Shown here piece after piece: positions 22,440 to 33,060 of a stretch of 64,000 nt of DNA. Position numbers and translations under genes: made by a program. The DNA is from Margaritifera margaritifera (lineage: Eukaryota; Mollusca; Bivalvia; Unionida; Margaritiferidae): positions 1,240,001 to 1,304,000 of the forward strand of contig JAQPZY010001555.1 of the NCBI GenBank assembly GCA_029931535.1. Direction: 5' to 3'. Position 1 is the stretch's first letter. The number at the start of each line of letters is the position of its first letter. The notes beneath the pieces are model-generated. The model did not search any database. It worked only from the letters and a program-made list of their open reading frames with translations, and was not told the DNA's origin.

Positions 22440-22900
22440 ATCTGCAATTCTCATGTTAAAATTCAAACTTGTCTCAAAATTTTTATGTATGATTGGTCAG
22501 AAGCTTTTTCTTTGCCAGTGAGACATCAGAGTTTTGATCAAAATTCTGATGTCTGATTGGTCAGTAGCTTATTTTATTATCCAATGAGATGTCAGAATTT
22601 TGATCTGAGTCTAAGCTTGAATATGAGAGTGCTTTTATAATCTTGGGTACAGAGCTTCACTAATTTTTCTGGATTCTTTGTTTTGAAAATTGGATCTACA
22701 GTTTTCTATATACTAGAATCCTGGAATTGTATGCTCCATCACAACTATGGTAAGGCATATATTGTTAGCCCTTGTGCGCTCATCCATCACACCTTAAGTT
22801 TTGCATTTATATCATATTTCAGGTACTGTGGTAGGGCATTTATTGTTACACTTGTCTGCTCATCCATCACAGCTTATTTAAGTTTTGCATTTTGAACATT
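22440..22900. repeat. Two small diverged duplications
   Basis: ATGATTGGTCAG-AGCTT and TCTGATTGGTCAGTAGCTT (about 22490 and 22552) head two copies of a 70-bp segment. GCTCATCCATCACA followed by TTAAGTTTTGCATTT occurs at about 22779 and 22858. Non-coding intron. Confidence 0.5.
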
Positions 22901-23292
22901 TTTCGCACACCGTGATGGGGTATTGATGTCTGTTTCTTCAAGAACACATTTAGAGTTTTGGAAATGTGGTTTATGACTTCTGTTTATCATGCATACAGTT
23001 TATCATACATACAGTTTTGTTTATTGCATTAGATTTAAATGGATAGTTTTTAGTCTTAAATGCATCACCAGTAAAATTCAGTTTGTGACAATAAAATTAT
23101 CATTAACATCTACATATCCTCAAATAGAATATTGTTATCGCAATTCTCACACAGATAAGAAAATTTGGCCAGATATTATTGTACAATACAATTCTCAGTG
23201 GTGACATTACATGAAATGGAAGGTCATGATGTCAGAACTGTTTAATTCTTTCTGACAGTTTATTATGGATTTCACTGCTGTAAACTTTGACA

Positions 23293-23590
23293 TTTGACCA
23301 ATTATACAGTGCCTTATGTTTACAGACTGTGTTAGAATATACAGTAATTTAATATTTCACCAATCAGAAAGGGTCTTACACTCACAGACTGTTAGAATAT
23401 ACAGTAATTTAACATTTGAAAAATCAGAAAGTGCCTTACATGCACAGACTGTGTTAGAATATAAAGTAATAAAACATTTGACTAATCAGAAAGTGCCTAC
23501 ATGCACAGACTGTTTTGGAATATACAGTAAATTAACAACTGACAAATCAGAAAGTGTCTTACATTCACAGACTGTGTTACAGTAAAATTT
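23293..23590. repeat. Tandem array of about 60 bp, five copies, just upstream of the last exon
   Basis: Units share CAATCAGAAAGTGCCTTACA, TGCACAGACTGTGTTAGAAT and ATACAGTAAT. The copies are moderately diverged (a stop-poor + frame of 89 codons at 23316-23585 is a by-product). It ends 240 bp before the last KIAA0319L-like exon. Confidence 0.85.
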
Positions 23591-23829
23591 CAGGTACTTG
23601 AAGCACTGTAGAGCCAAATATTTGGTTGAAGTTTTCGATGGTTTCAGTATTTTACAGAGTTGCAGATGAGATAATTTTTTACACTGGGACTGAGTTAGTC
23701 ATTTGAGTAATGGTGAGAAGTGGAGTAATTAATGTTTGAGTTAGCAAAGATTTACTGTATTTTATGTAATGGCAAAAGTGGATATTTTAATATTGTTATG
23801 GCTTAACCATCATGTTATTTCTCTTTCAG

Positions 23830-23987
23830 GCAAAATACAACACAGCAGTGTGATGATTTCAGAATCTGATTTCTCAAGTGAAGAGGAAACAATATTTGTG
23901 AATCATAATAAAAAGACCAATGGACATATCCCAAAACACATGAATGGAATTTCAAAACTGAATTTGAAGTCAAAGCTAAGAACATGA
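23830..23987 (+). CDS. KIAA0319L: KIAA0319-like protein, last coding exon (C-terminal tail and stop)
   Basis: Acceptor CTCTTTCAG ends at 23829. The exon starts in phase 1, encodes 51 whole codons and stops at TGA 23985-23987. The tail begins KIQHSSVMISESDFSSEEET and continues IF, a near copy of the conserved SSLMVSESEFDSDQDTIF segment of vertebrate KIAA0319L. An HMNGISK stretch corresponds to the vertebrate SMNGSIR. The last residues are basic (KSKLRT). SSEEE and SESD look like casein-kinase-2 type acidic serine sites (inference). With the two upstream exons this gives about 116 residues of the protein. The KIAA0319/KIAA0319L choice is not resolved, since invertebrates usually have one pre-duplication copy. 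Confidence 0.88.
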
Positions 23988-24365
23988 TGGTATTCAGGGA
24001 ATACACTCATTTTGTACTTTTTGTTGATATATTGTTATCACATGAATCAAGCACAAACTGTATAACATTATTTTTTACAAAGAAACAGTTACACAGTTAA
24101 TATGTTTATTGAGTAAATGGAATTATTTGTTTTCCACTTCTCAGACCATAGTAACCTAATTATGCTTCACAGTGCAAATTAAAACAAAAAATTCTTAATT
24201 GAAAAATGGTCTAGAGTGTGCTTTAAATTAAAGTACAATAATCATAAGGACATTTTGGCAATTCATTCTATATTTAAAGCAAAATGGGTTTATTATAATA
24301 TAATGTGGTCACTCAATATAAAGTGTCTCAGTATAACACAGTCTCTGATATAACACAGTCCCTGA

Positions 24366-25085
24366 TATAACACAGTCTCTGATATAACACAGTCGCTGAT
24401 GTAACATTCTCCCTGATATACCATTGATATGGTCATGGATTTCTTATACTACTTGAATTTCTTTTCTGGAATGGCTGCCTAATTCATTTCACTTCCTTGT
24501 TGTTCTTAGCATAACACATCATAATGTGGTTTAGCATACAGCATACCCATCGTGCTGCAGTAGCTCAGTGGTCAATAATTAGACTTGTAATCCAAGGGTC
24601 ACAGGTTCAGTACCTGCCCAGGTCAGCCTGTTTTGGCTGCCTCGGTGTGTCTTGGAAAAGGCACTTAGCTCCCATTTCCTCAGCATGATATAGCTAATAA
24701 TGCGTTTAAAGTGACATTAAAACCAATATAACACAGTCTCTGATATAACACAGTCTCTGATGTAACATTGTCCCTGATATACCATTGATATGGTCATGGA
24801 TTTCTTATACTACTTGAATTTCTTTTCTGGAATGGCTGCCTAATTCATTTCACTTCCTTGTTGTTCTTAGCATAACACATCATAATGTGGTTTAGCATAC
24901 AGCATACCCATCGTGCTGCAGTAGCTCAGTGGTCAATAATTAGACTTGTAATCCAAGGGTCACGGGTTCAGTACCTGCCCAGGTCAGCCTGTTTTGGCTG
25001 CCTCGGTGTGTCTTGGGAAAGGCACTTAGCTCCCATTTCCTCAGCATGATATAGCTAATAATGTGTTTAAAGTGACATTAAAACC
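24366..25085. repeat. Recent tandem duplication, 361-bp unit containing a SINE
   Basis: Two almost identical units offset by 361 bp, for example TCCCTGATATACCATTGATA at 24410 and 24771. Each carries the whole SINE. Differences are single bases, such as CACAGGTTC versus CACGGGTTC. Confidence 0.92.
24552..24725 (+). mobile_element. tRNA-derived SINE, copy 1
   Basis: Pol III A-box-like TAGCTCAGTGGTC at 24561 and B box GGTTCAGTACC at 24604-24614. A central part follows with CTTGGAAAAGGCACTTAGC, a motif widespread in animal SINEs. The tail is TTAAAACCAA. Not a functional tRNA: the arms do not form a cloverleaf and it lies in a repeat. Confidence 0.82.
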
Positions 25086-25105
25086 AACAAAACAAACAAG
25101 CATAC
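24912..25105 (+). mobile_element. tRNA-derived SINE, copy 2
   Basis: Duplicate of the preceding SINE with B box GGTTCAGTACC at 24965-24975. It has the more canonical CGGGTTC and CTTGGGAAAGGCACTT, and its tail continues AACCAACAAAACAAAC. Confidence 0.82.
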
Positions 25106-25279
25106 CCGATTATAATGTGGTCTTTGCATACAACAAACCCATTACTATAAACCCTTGCTTAAATTGCATCACAGTATATTACGACCTCTTCAGTCACATG
25201 ATACACTCTTATGGCTCACCTTTAATAGTGTTATAGTCAGGGACCATTGTATTTACCTGTCTTGATTCTAAGTTCAAAA

Positions 25280-25640
25280 TATGATTAAATGTCAAATGCA
25301 GTTAAGGTGGAATTTAGCAGTGGTTAAACTTCAAGAAATTTTACAATAGTATTACAGCAGTATGGACACAAATGTGATGTTTTGGTATGACACAGAAATA
25401 AATTAAGAAAAAAAACATCAGATGCAGTTAATGTAAAATGCAGCAGTGGTTACAATTAATAGTATTATGGCAGTACGGATATAAATGTGATGTTTTTGAG
25501 TGACATAGAAATAAAAGAAAAACAACAAACTGTCAAATGCAGTTAATGTAAAATTCAGCAGTGGTTACAATTAAAGAAATTTTACATTAGTATTATGGCA
25601 GTATGGACATAAATGTGATGTTTTTGAGTGACACAGAAAT
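25280..25640. repeat. Tandem repeat of about 110 bp, three copies, with AATAAA words
   Basis: Units share ATGCAGTTAATGTAAAAT, CAGCAGTGGTTACAATTAA, AGTATTATGGCAGTA and AAATGTGATGTTTTTGAGTG, then ACA(C/T)AGAAATAAA. They lie within 1.7 kb of the KIAA0319L-like stop codon. Confidence 0.8.
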
Positions 25641-26289
25641 ATAAAAAAACAATTAGACAAAGGTTGATCAGTGTGATTTTGTTAGTGAAATGTTGAAGAT
25701 GTCTTATTTTGCAAACCTGTTTTAAAGTGATCTTATAAGATTTTAGATACATAATTTTAACAGGATAATTGAGAGACATGTAGCATTCAAAATAAATGCA
25801 CATAAGTATAATATTTCCTGAAATAAAACAGTTGGACTTTAAAAACTTGAAGTACTGTGGGTACATAATGTTGGGCATGAGTTTTGAGTTGTTTGAGTTT
25901 TGCAGTTGCTGGTAAAAAGGTTTTACCCTGGAACTGGGTATGTCATTCAAGTGATCTGAAGTATTGAAGAGATTGTTGTTTAAAATACCAAGGTTTACTG
26001 TATTATAATCACTATGTAAAGATTTAAGTTACATTTCTTCTGTTCAGAAGTTTTTTCTGTTCCTATTTTATTGCAGAAAAAGATCATTATTTATTTCCAT
26101 GTTAATCTTGTAAAGCACAAAATGTATAATTGTAGTGGTATTGGAATTTTATTTTGTAAGTTATACATTATATTGATTTTGATTGTAATCTTTTCAATAA
26201 TTTCCTTGATGTGAATGTTATATTATTTTTTATTTCCTGTCACACTATTGGCATGGCATTTGATATTTAACCTTTTCCCTAATAAGGCC

Positions 26290-26303
26290 TGTCTCTGTCT
26301 GTC

Positions 26304-26356
<53 letters not shown>
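26290..26356. repeat. (TCTG)n-(TG)n compound microsatellite
   Basis: A few TCTG repeats followed by about 24 TG repeats. Confidence 0.95.
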
Positions 26357-26359
<3 letters not shown>

Positions 26360-26703
26360 CATGCATGCATACAAAGATACATTCATAACTTGAAGCCCTG
26401 CAGGCCCAAGCTTTTCTTTTGAGTTTTTGGCTGTTTCAAGTTTTTCAGGATTGCAAATGAGACAATACTTTACAGGGGTACAGAGCAAGTTCTTGGATTG
26501 AGGCGAAATATTCAAGTGATTGATCTTTTAGTTATCAAAGTTTTACATTATGTGTGTGTGTGTGTGTGTTTATTTGCCTCTTACCCTGTTTTCTATCTGA
26601 GTCATTGGATGACATTTTACCAAACTTCATAGTATATTTAGCCATGTAATACATATAACCATTTGCAACTTGGATATTAATTTGGGCTCCCTACTCAGGC
26701 AGA

Positions 26704-26902
26704 TACCATATATATTTGCATAAAAGTCTGATCCAACTGCATAGACCCAGATCTGTTGTCACATAAAGCACAGGCATATCTGGGTCTATACAGTTTGTTA
26801 TGCCTTATCAGTAGGACAAAGAACATACACCCCTCATGACGCATTTTGTGACGGCAGATCAATGTCTACGTTGTTTGCGGTTATATGTGAGTATATATGC
26901 TA
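26704..26902 (-). mobile_element. Double-hairpin MITE, copy h (most diverged)
   Basis: Starts TACCATATATATTTGC, with hairpin GCATAGACCCAGATCTG ... ATCTGGGTCTATACAG, then a decayed second hairpin, ending TGTGAGTATATATGC. It is the last copy seen in the window. Confidence 0.75.
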
Positions 26903-27999
26903 ATCACATTGGTAAAATGTTCACAAGTTATAATTACAGTTAAAATCAGGAATAATTGTTTACAGTGCATATACAGCCATAACATGAAGAGACTAGAATA
27001 AATGTGCTGTATTTTGAGTTAAGACTGATATAAAATACTCCCTCATTATAATGTATCTCAGTGTAAGGTTGTCCTTTTATAAGACATATATGGTCATGAA
27101 TCCCATTTCATTATTTAATAGTAATATTTTGTATAAAATACTTCAGTATAATGCCACTTTACCTATAAGACAGTCTTCATTTATGGCCCCTATGCATAGC
27201 ATTATAGTGAGGGAGGACTGTATTAAAAAGCATTTGAAGTTCTGTTGTCATGCCATTGAAGTTGCTTCTCTTTTTTTTGCATGTAATTTGTATATTAATT
27301 TCATTTATATAATGTTTATATTGTGTTAGAGAAATATATTTAAATATTGAGGCATATGGTCAAATGTTGAATAATATATTAAAATGTTGATGCAATTTCT
27401 AATTCTAAATTTACTAGGAATCATGTTGCTTTAAACCATTGCAGGTTTTTGACTTGAAGTATCATGACTTGACATCATCCTTGGTGTGAGTACATCAAAT
27501 CATGATTTATCACATGACTACTGTGTTGTTTAAATTAATATATCCATATCAAAATTACAGATGTGTAAGACGAGTAATGATTTCATGCAAACGAAAAGTG
27601 TCATGACTGAGACATCCGAATGTATATCAGGGCCATTTCACTATAATATTCTGTAGTTTGGTCAAATAAAATCAGTATTTTTGTCATGCAATAAATAGAA
27701 TTTTACATTTGTGCTCATTTCAAATGAAATTTATCAGACTCATAAAATAATTTTAATCTTTTGCTCTTGAAGGCTAGCATAAGATAGAAATTATTCAACT
27801 CATTTCATAATTTCATTTGAAGTGAACCCTCTTATAAGATTCTGTATGTCACATTAGGTATCTATCTAACATGAGCATCAAGATTTGATTTTATGGCTAA
27901 AAACACTTAAGCTGTCTGGTTATTTATTCAAAGAAATTATGTTCTGTCATGTAATAATTAAAATTTTATGTTTGTATTTAGTTCATATTATAAATTTGC

Positions 28000-28440
28000 A
28001 GTCCAACATCGATGTGATCTGTCATCATCGTTTTTAGTTCTACTGGTCACAGACCAGAGGAGTTTATGGCCAACATCCATCTGTCCTTTCGCACAAGTTT
28101 GTTATTTCTACTCCTCCTCAACTACCTGGAGGATCGCCATGAAACACACACATTCATCCGAAGGTCTAGTTGGTCCTAACAATAAACGGTTCCGCTTGGA
28201 CATCCAATATGGACACCACAGTGGCCATTTTGAAAATATTGTTATCACTACTCCTCCTCAATGGATGGTCACATCAGCATGGGATTTTCACTAAAAGATT
28301 TCTTTTGATGTCTAATTGGTCCTAAACAAAAATGGTGCCAATCGGATGTCCATAATTGCTGCCACAGCAGCCATTTTGAAAATCTTGTTATCACTACTCC
28401 TCGAGAACTGAAAGTCATATTAGTGTTAGATTATTACCAC
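28000..28440. repeat. Degenerate satellite of about 145 bp, three units
   Basis: Units share TTATCACTACTCCTC, GGTC...ATCAGCATGGGATTTTCAC, CTAGTTGGTCCTAA..AAA.GGT, and CCATTTTGAAAAT.TTGTTATC. The same family recurs at 45110-46290. Confidence 0.8.
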
Positions 28441-29169
28441 GAAGTATATTTGCTTTAATAGCATTCTTAATGGACCTTTGCTCTCAGTGTCTTTGTCACT
28501 GTTATACCTACATACATACATACAGACACTGACCAGGGAGCCAGCCTAATAGATTTGCCAACATGTAGGTCATGTGATTATTATCAGACAAAGATTTCCT
28601 TACTAAATATTTTTAAAACATTTGTAAACATATGAGCTTATCAATAGATAAATATGGAATATATAGTGAAAAATACATAGGTGTCAGCCATTATTAAACT
28701 ACTTTACTGGCAAGTTAAATGAGTGTAACATCCAAGGCATGAATACATATTGAGATTGGTCAGTCTATTAGAATTTTTTTTTTTTTTTTTAAACTTTAAA
28801 CTTGACCAACAGCTTGTGGTAAATAGGTAAATCCAGGAAAGTTGTAAATTTCAATTTATTTTTAAAATTGTCATAAGATTTAAAATGTGTAAGTTTCTGA
28901 TTCACCAATTTGTGTTTTATTCATTAAAATTTTAAAATTTAAGTGCAAAATGTTTTCGTGGGGTACCAGTTTTTGTTGATTTCATTGTTGCAGGAAACCA
29001 CAAATTTATAGACTCAAAACAAAGATTGATCCTTTAGTGGAAAAAATAGGAGCTTTTTCCTAAATCCATGAATTTAAATACATGTACTTGATGAATTAAA
29101 TTCAAATTATTCTCATTAAATTGTAATATGTTTTTTAATTTATATGAATTGTCATCTCCAGATGACTCA

Positions 29170-29336
29170 CAGTAGAACCTGTCTTGACATGTCACCCCTT
29201 CTGCCAAAAAATGATGGTCTCTCAAGACAGGTGGTGAGAGGTCATAGCACTATACAATCAAAGAGTCTTTATTGAAAACCTGGTCTCTCAAGACAGGTGG
29301 TCTCATAACAGTGGTCTTTCAAGAGAGGTTTTACTG
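29170..29336. mobile_element. CAGT-ended palindromic MITE
   Basis: Left end CAGTAGAACCTGTCTTGA, right end TCAAGAGAGGTTTTACTG. Internal GGTCTCTCAAGACAGGTGGT occurs twice. No TA duplication survives at the ends. Confidence 0.72.
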
Positions 29337-29434
29337 CATTTACCTAATTCATCATATATTAATGAGGTTTGATTTAAGTTTTTTGTTTAAATATTTGCTC
29401 ATTATTTTGTCAGTGATACCATTTGAGGTGATCT

Positions 29435-29566
29435 CATGTAAATATGTCATATCTGAGTAGGTAAATATTTGGTATACATGTAAATATGTCATATCGGAGT
29501 TGGTAAATATTTGGTATACATGTAAATATGTCATATCAGAGTTGGTAAATATTTTGTATTCATGTA
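29435..29566. repeat. 42-bp minisatellite, three copies
   Basis: CATGTAAATATGTCATATC at 29435, 29477 and 29519, each followed by (G/A)GAGT.GGTAAATATTTGGTAT. Confidence 0.9.
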
Positions 29567-30473
29567 CAGGACCAGAGAGATTTTATCTGTCTTACATGCA
29601 ACAAACACTACTCCACATTTGATAAGGCTACATAAAAATTTTCATGAAAATACAAATTATCTTATCCACTGTGAAATTGTTTGAATATCTTGCATCTGAA
29701 TGTCTGACGCTGAAACAAGAAGTGATAGTAAAAAAGGAGACTGAAGGTGCAATGGTTGCACATGTATGTGCAGGTGCATTTGGTGCCCTTTTACTTATAA
29801 ATGATATAAAATTCACATTGATTTTCCTGGATGTTATGTTTTCCATATTATCAAATATTGAGTAATATATTGCAAGTATTACGTTGCATCATTGATTCAA
29901 TAATGAGTCAGAAATAATCATTGTAAATTTGTCTCACATTAAGGTCAAATCCACCTAATTGTGTAAATCCACAGGTTTCAATTCTTCCTTACAATGAAGA
30001 AGAATAATTAGTAATTATTGTTCAGTTTTTACAGATAGTGCAAGTTTTATCAGCAAATTGGTTTGTGTTAAATTGCGTTTTAGGTCACTTTCTTGTAATT
30101 CAGTGTATTTGTCCTTATTTGAAGACCAAACATTTGCATGCATCTATGTTATTTGCTGTAAGACTTGTAGCACTTTATGCTGCTCTCCTTTGTAGATGTT
30201 GTATTTCATTGCAACATAATTTGTGTACATTTAGCTATATTTCATATTATGGAATTAATAGGTATATATACATATATAGTGATATAGCTTTCCTACATTA
30301 TATTTTGTGTTAATTTACCTTTATTCCATATTATGGAATTAATAGGTATATACATAGTTATATAGCTTTCCCTCATTACAATGTACTTCATTATAACATG
30401 ATTTGCAATATAACATGGTATTGCTATGAACCCCTTGACTAAAACTAAACCATTGTATTTGAATTGGTTTATC

Positions 30474-30645
30474 AAATTTATGATCAGTATGGGTTGAAAG
30501 ATAGCAAATTTATGATCAGTATGGGTTGAAAGATAACAAAATCAAATTTATGATCAGTATGGGTTGAAAGATTGCAAATTTATGATCAGTATGGGTTGAA
30601 AGATAACAAAATCAAATTTATGATCAGTATGGGTTGAATAACAAG
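30474..30645. repeat. 32/38-bp tandem repeat, five copies
   Basis: AAATTTATGATCAGTATGGG followed by TTGAAAGAT occurs five times. Alternate copies carry an extra AACAAAATC, so spacings alternate 32 and 38 bp. Confidence 0.9.
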
Positions 30646-30794
30646 TTATTATTTTTGGATAAATTCTGATCATTCCTGCTATAGTACAGTTTAGTGTGTA
30701 TAAGTTTTTCACTATACCGCTGTTCTGTTTATAATGCTGTTCTCACTATACCACAGTTTGGTTTATAACTCGATCAGCAGTTATGGATCCCAGG

Positions 30795-30959
30795 CAGGAC
30801 CGTCTTAAGGGGTGGGTGAAACGGGCAATCGCCCAGGGCACCAAGCATGGGGGGTGCCATTTCACTGAGCTTGCGGTACTTTTTCCCATGGGGGGGGGGG
30901 CTGAAGGCGATGCTCGCCCAGGGCGCCGTTTCTTCCAGCGTAAACTTGCAATGGCCCTG
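30795..30959. mobile_element. 165-bp hAT-like MITE with perfect 8-bp target duplication
   Basis: Flanked by ATCCCAGG on both sides (30787-30794 and 30960-30967). Ends CAGGACCGTCTTAAGG and GCAATGGCCCTG fit hAT-type CAGGGCC termini. The interior is GC-rich with an inverted pair (GGCAATCGCCCAGGGC / GGCGATGCTCGCCCAGGGCG) and poly-G. It stands out sharply from the AT-rich surroundings. False frames across it are not genes. Confidence 0.88.
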
Positions 30960-30967
30960 ATCCCAGG

Positions 30968-33060
30968 TACCATGTAATAAAGAGGGAGAGCTGTATTTTG
31001 AGGATTGCAATGTTAAACAGTGGTGCTTTTTGAAAACATGTAACTGCTGAAGTTCTTGTGAGCAGTACATTCTTATTTGTTTATCAATTAATTGGTACTT
31101 GCACAGAGATTATATTTAGAAAATAACATTCCATTTTTTAACCAATTATTAATTTATCGTCTTGATGAAGGAAGAAAAGAATCTAAGCTGACAAAAAATG
31201 TATGAAGTTATGCTTCATAACTTTGAATTTGTAATTTGGTTTGAACAACACTTCTGAAATGTACCAAATGAAATTTATTCAAAAGCTGAGAGAGATTGAA
31301 TTCCAATGGCATTAGCGAAGATTAAGAAACATTGTATCAAATAGACTGTCACATATTTTTTCTGTACTTATCATGATCAGGTAATGCTTTTATATTTCAA
31401 GCAGGCATAATTACATTGACCAAAATTAGGTCTCTGACAAGTGCAATTAAACTGACTGAGATTTTGTTTTTGTTTCTTTTCTTTCTTTTTTTTTTCTTGA
31501 GCTTTATTGTTTTGTTTTGGGGTTTTTTTTGAGTTGGGGGGGGGGGGGGACTAGGTTGTGATTGATTTTCATATCTATATCTGTCTGTTTGATACCTACA
31601 TATGTCTGGCATTAAGGTAAGATGATTGGCTAATTGTAGAACTTGCAATCATATATCATTATATTTAAATTTCTATGTATCTGTTAGAAATAGATATATA
31701 AAAGTATGCATCTTTGTTTAAATATTGAAAAGTAGAATGCATCTCATTTGGAAATGGAGTATTAACCACCTTACAGGTACATTCATTCAAATCTTCTTGA
31801 AGAAATTTCCAACCAGATTTTAACATTAATATCACCAGTACTATTAAATATATTTTCTTTTTGTGATATTCAAGATTATTATAGAAATTAGTGAACTGTG
31901 TCAGGGATTATTTTTGTATATGACTTAGATTTGAATACAGGATTTGAAATTTTATAGCTGGTGCTTTTGACATTTTGACAAATTTAATTCTGGAGGTATA
32001 CATAAGTAGCTATAACATGAAACAAAATGTTTATCGTAAATCTAAAACACAGTTCACTATAACATACAACTAACTATATAATCACAAAATTTAGTTTGTT
32101 TATACCGGTATTTGTCTAGATGACAGAGGAACATTTGTTCAGACATATTTTTTTAAGTTCAAATTTTAAGGTTGTATTTCTTCATGAGAAATATTGGTTA
32201 AATTATGATTCCTTATGCTTTCCATAATTATATCCTTTAAGAAAATGTATGGTATTAATCTCAGCTGACAGAGAACTGTTATAAAACTTAAAAGACAACA
32301 TTAATTGATGTTCAATTAGTCACCATTACCTTATGTCAGGCTTTTGAATTGTATCAAAAGTGAATAATTTGGGGGTTTTTTTACAAGACAGAATGTATTG
32401 AAAATAAGCACTTAGCAATGTGTTCTTTTTTATCAGATAATAGACTCTGATTTTAAATACTACTTAGTATGTACTTCTCTTCATTTCATTTTCTTTTGGA
32501 TGGGAAAAACATTCCTATGACATAATGCTGTTAATTGAAAATCTGTTTACAAGTGTTTGATTTTAATTACATTCCTTTTATAAAATGTTATATATTTATA
32601 CTCAGAATTCCAATATAATTATTTTGTAAATATTGGTTATGTTCCTGTGTCATTGACATGGAGTGGTTTGAGATGAGCATTGCTGTTACTACTAATGGTA
32701 TTATACAAATATTAATGAATACATACTGAAACTTTGTAAATAAAATATTCAGATCAAAATCACAGTCTGCATTTTGTTTTCGTATTAGCCATCCTAACAC
32801 ACTAGTTACGCATAATGTAGATATTTATTCAGTGTAAAGGCCTCAGTAAGAAAAGTGTTTGATTCTGCAAGTTTTTCACCCACATAATGTACTTTCACAT
32901 AAGCAATGAACAAAAGTTCAAATGTTCGATGTACATTTTGAAAAAAATCTGATTGACATACTGTACTTTCATGGAAGTTCTGTTGTCACCAACCTTTTTG
33001 AAGAAACACTGGGCGCATACTACATGTATCTGTGCTTCTAGCCAGATGTTCATCAATCCA
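30968..33060. other. Intergenic AT-rich DNA, nothing recognised
   Basis: Apart from a T-rich and poly-G stretch at 31457-31552, I see neither coding potential nor clear repeats here. Confidence 0.5.

Larger units (their letters stand above)
18298..23829. other. 5.5-kb last intron of the KIAA0319L-like gene
   Basis: Donor GTAAGT at 18298, acceptor CTCTTTCAG ending at 23829. It is mostly mobile DNA: MITE copies e, f and g, a tandem duplication at 18700-19160, a hAT-like element at 20439-21934 and a tandem array at 23293-23590. No exon was recognised inside it. Confidence 0.7.
23988..25280 (+). other. Probable 3' UTR / downstream flank of the KIAA0319L-like gene
   Basis: AT-rich sequence following the stop codon. 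The polyadenylation site cannot be fixed. From about 24300 repeats take over (CACAGTCTCTGATATAA phrases and the duplicated SINE). The first AATAAA words I see after the stop lie near 25397 and 25509. Confidence 0.4.
25641..27990. other. Intergenic DNA, no gene seen
   Basis: AT-rich. Contains the TCTG/TG microsatellite, a second short (GT)n at about 26552-26570, MITE copy h, and at 27030-27225 a segment with ends ACTCCCTCATTATAATG...ATTATAGTGAGGGAGGACTG that looks like another small inverted-end element. A frame at 25582-25950 (minus) has no recognisable features. Confidence 0.5.
28450..30470. other. Intergenic DNA with small repeats, no firm gene
   Basis: Holds the 29170 MITE, the 42-bp array and a twice-repeated TATTATGGAATTAATAGGTATA (30244, 30329). 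A 73-codon + frame at 29644-29865 and a preceding C-x-x-C stretch (FICLTCNKHYSTFDKAT, 29580-29630) are open but short and unsupported by splice structure. Confidence 0.45.

Noticed and set aside
24561..24640. Possible tRNA gene
   Set aside because: A and B boxes are present but no acceptor stem or cloverleaf closes, and the same sequence is a SINE head present in duplicate.
29575..29865. Zinc-finger-like FICLTCNKHYSTFDKAT and a following 73-codon frame
   Set aside because: The Cys pair is followed by a stop with no His pair, and the next frame is different; an acceptor-like TGTACAG alone is not enough.
30746..31070. Frames of 64-98 codons on both strands
   Set aside because: They cross the GC-rich hAT-like MITE and its boundaries, not a gene.
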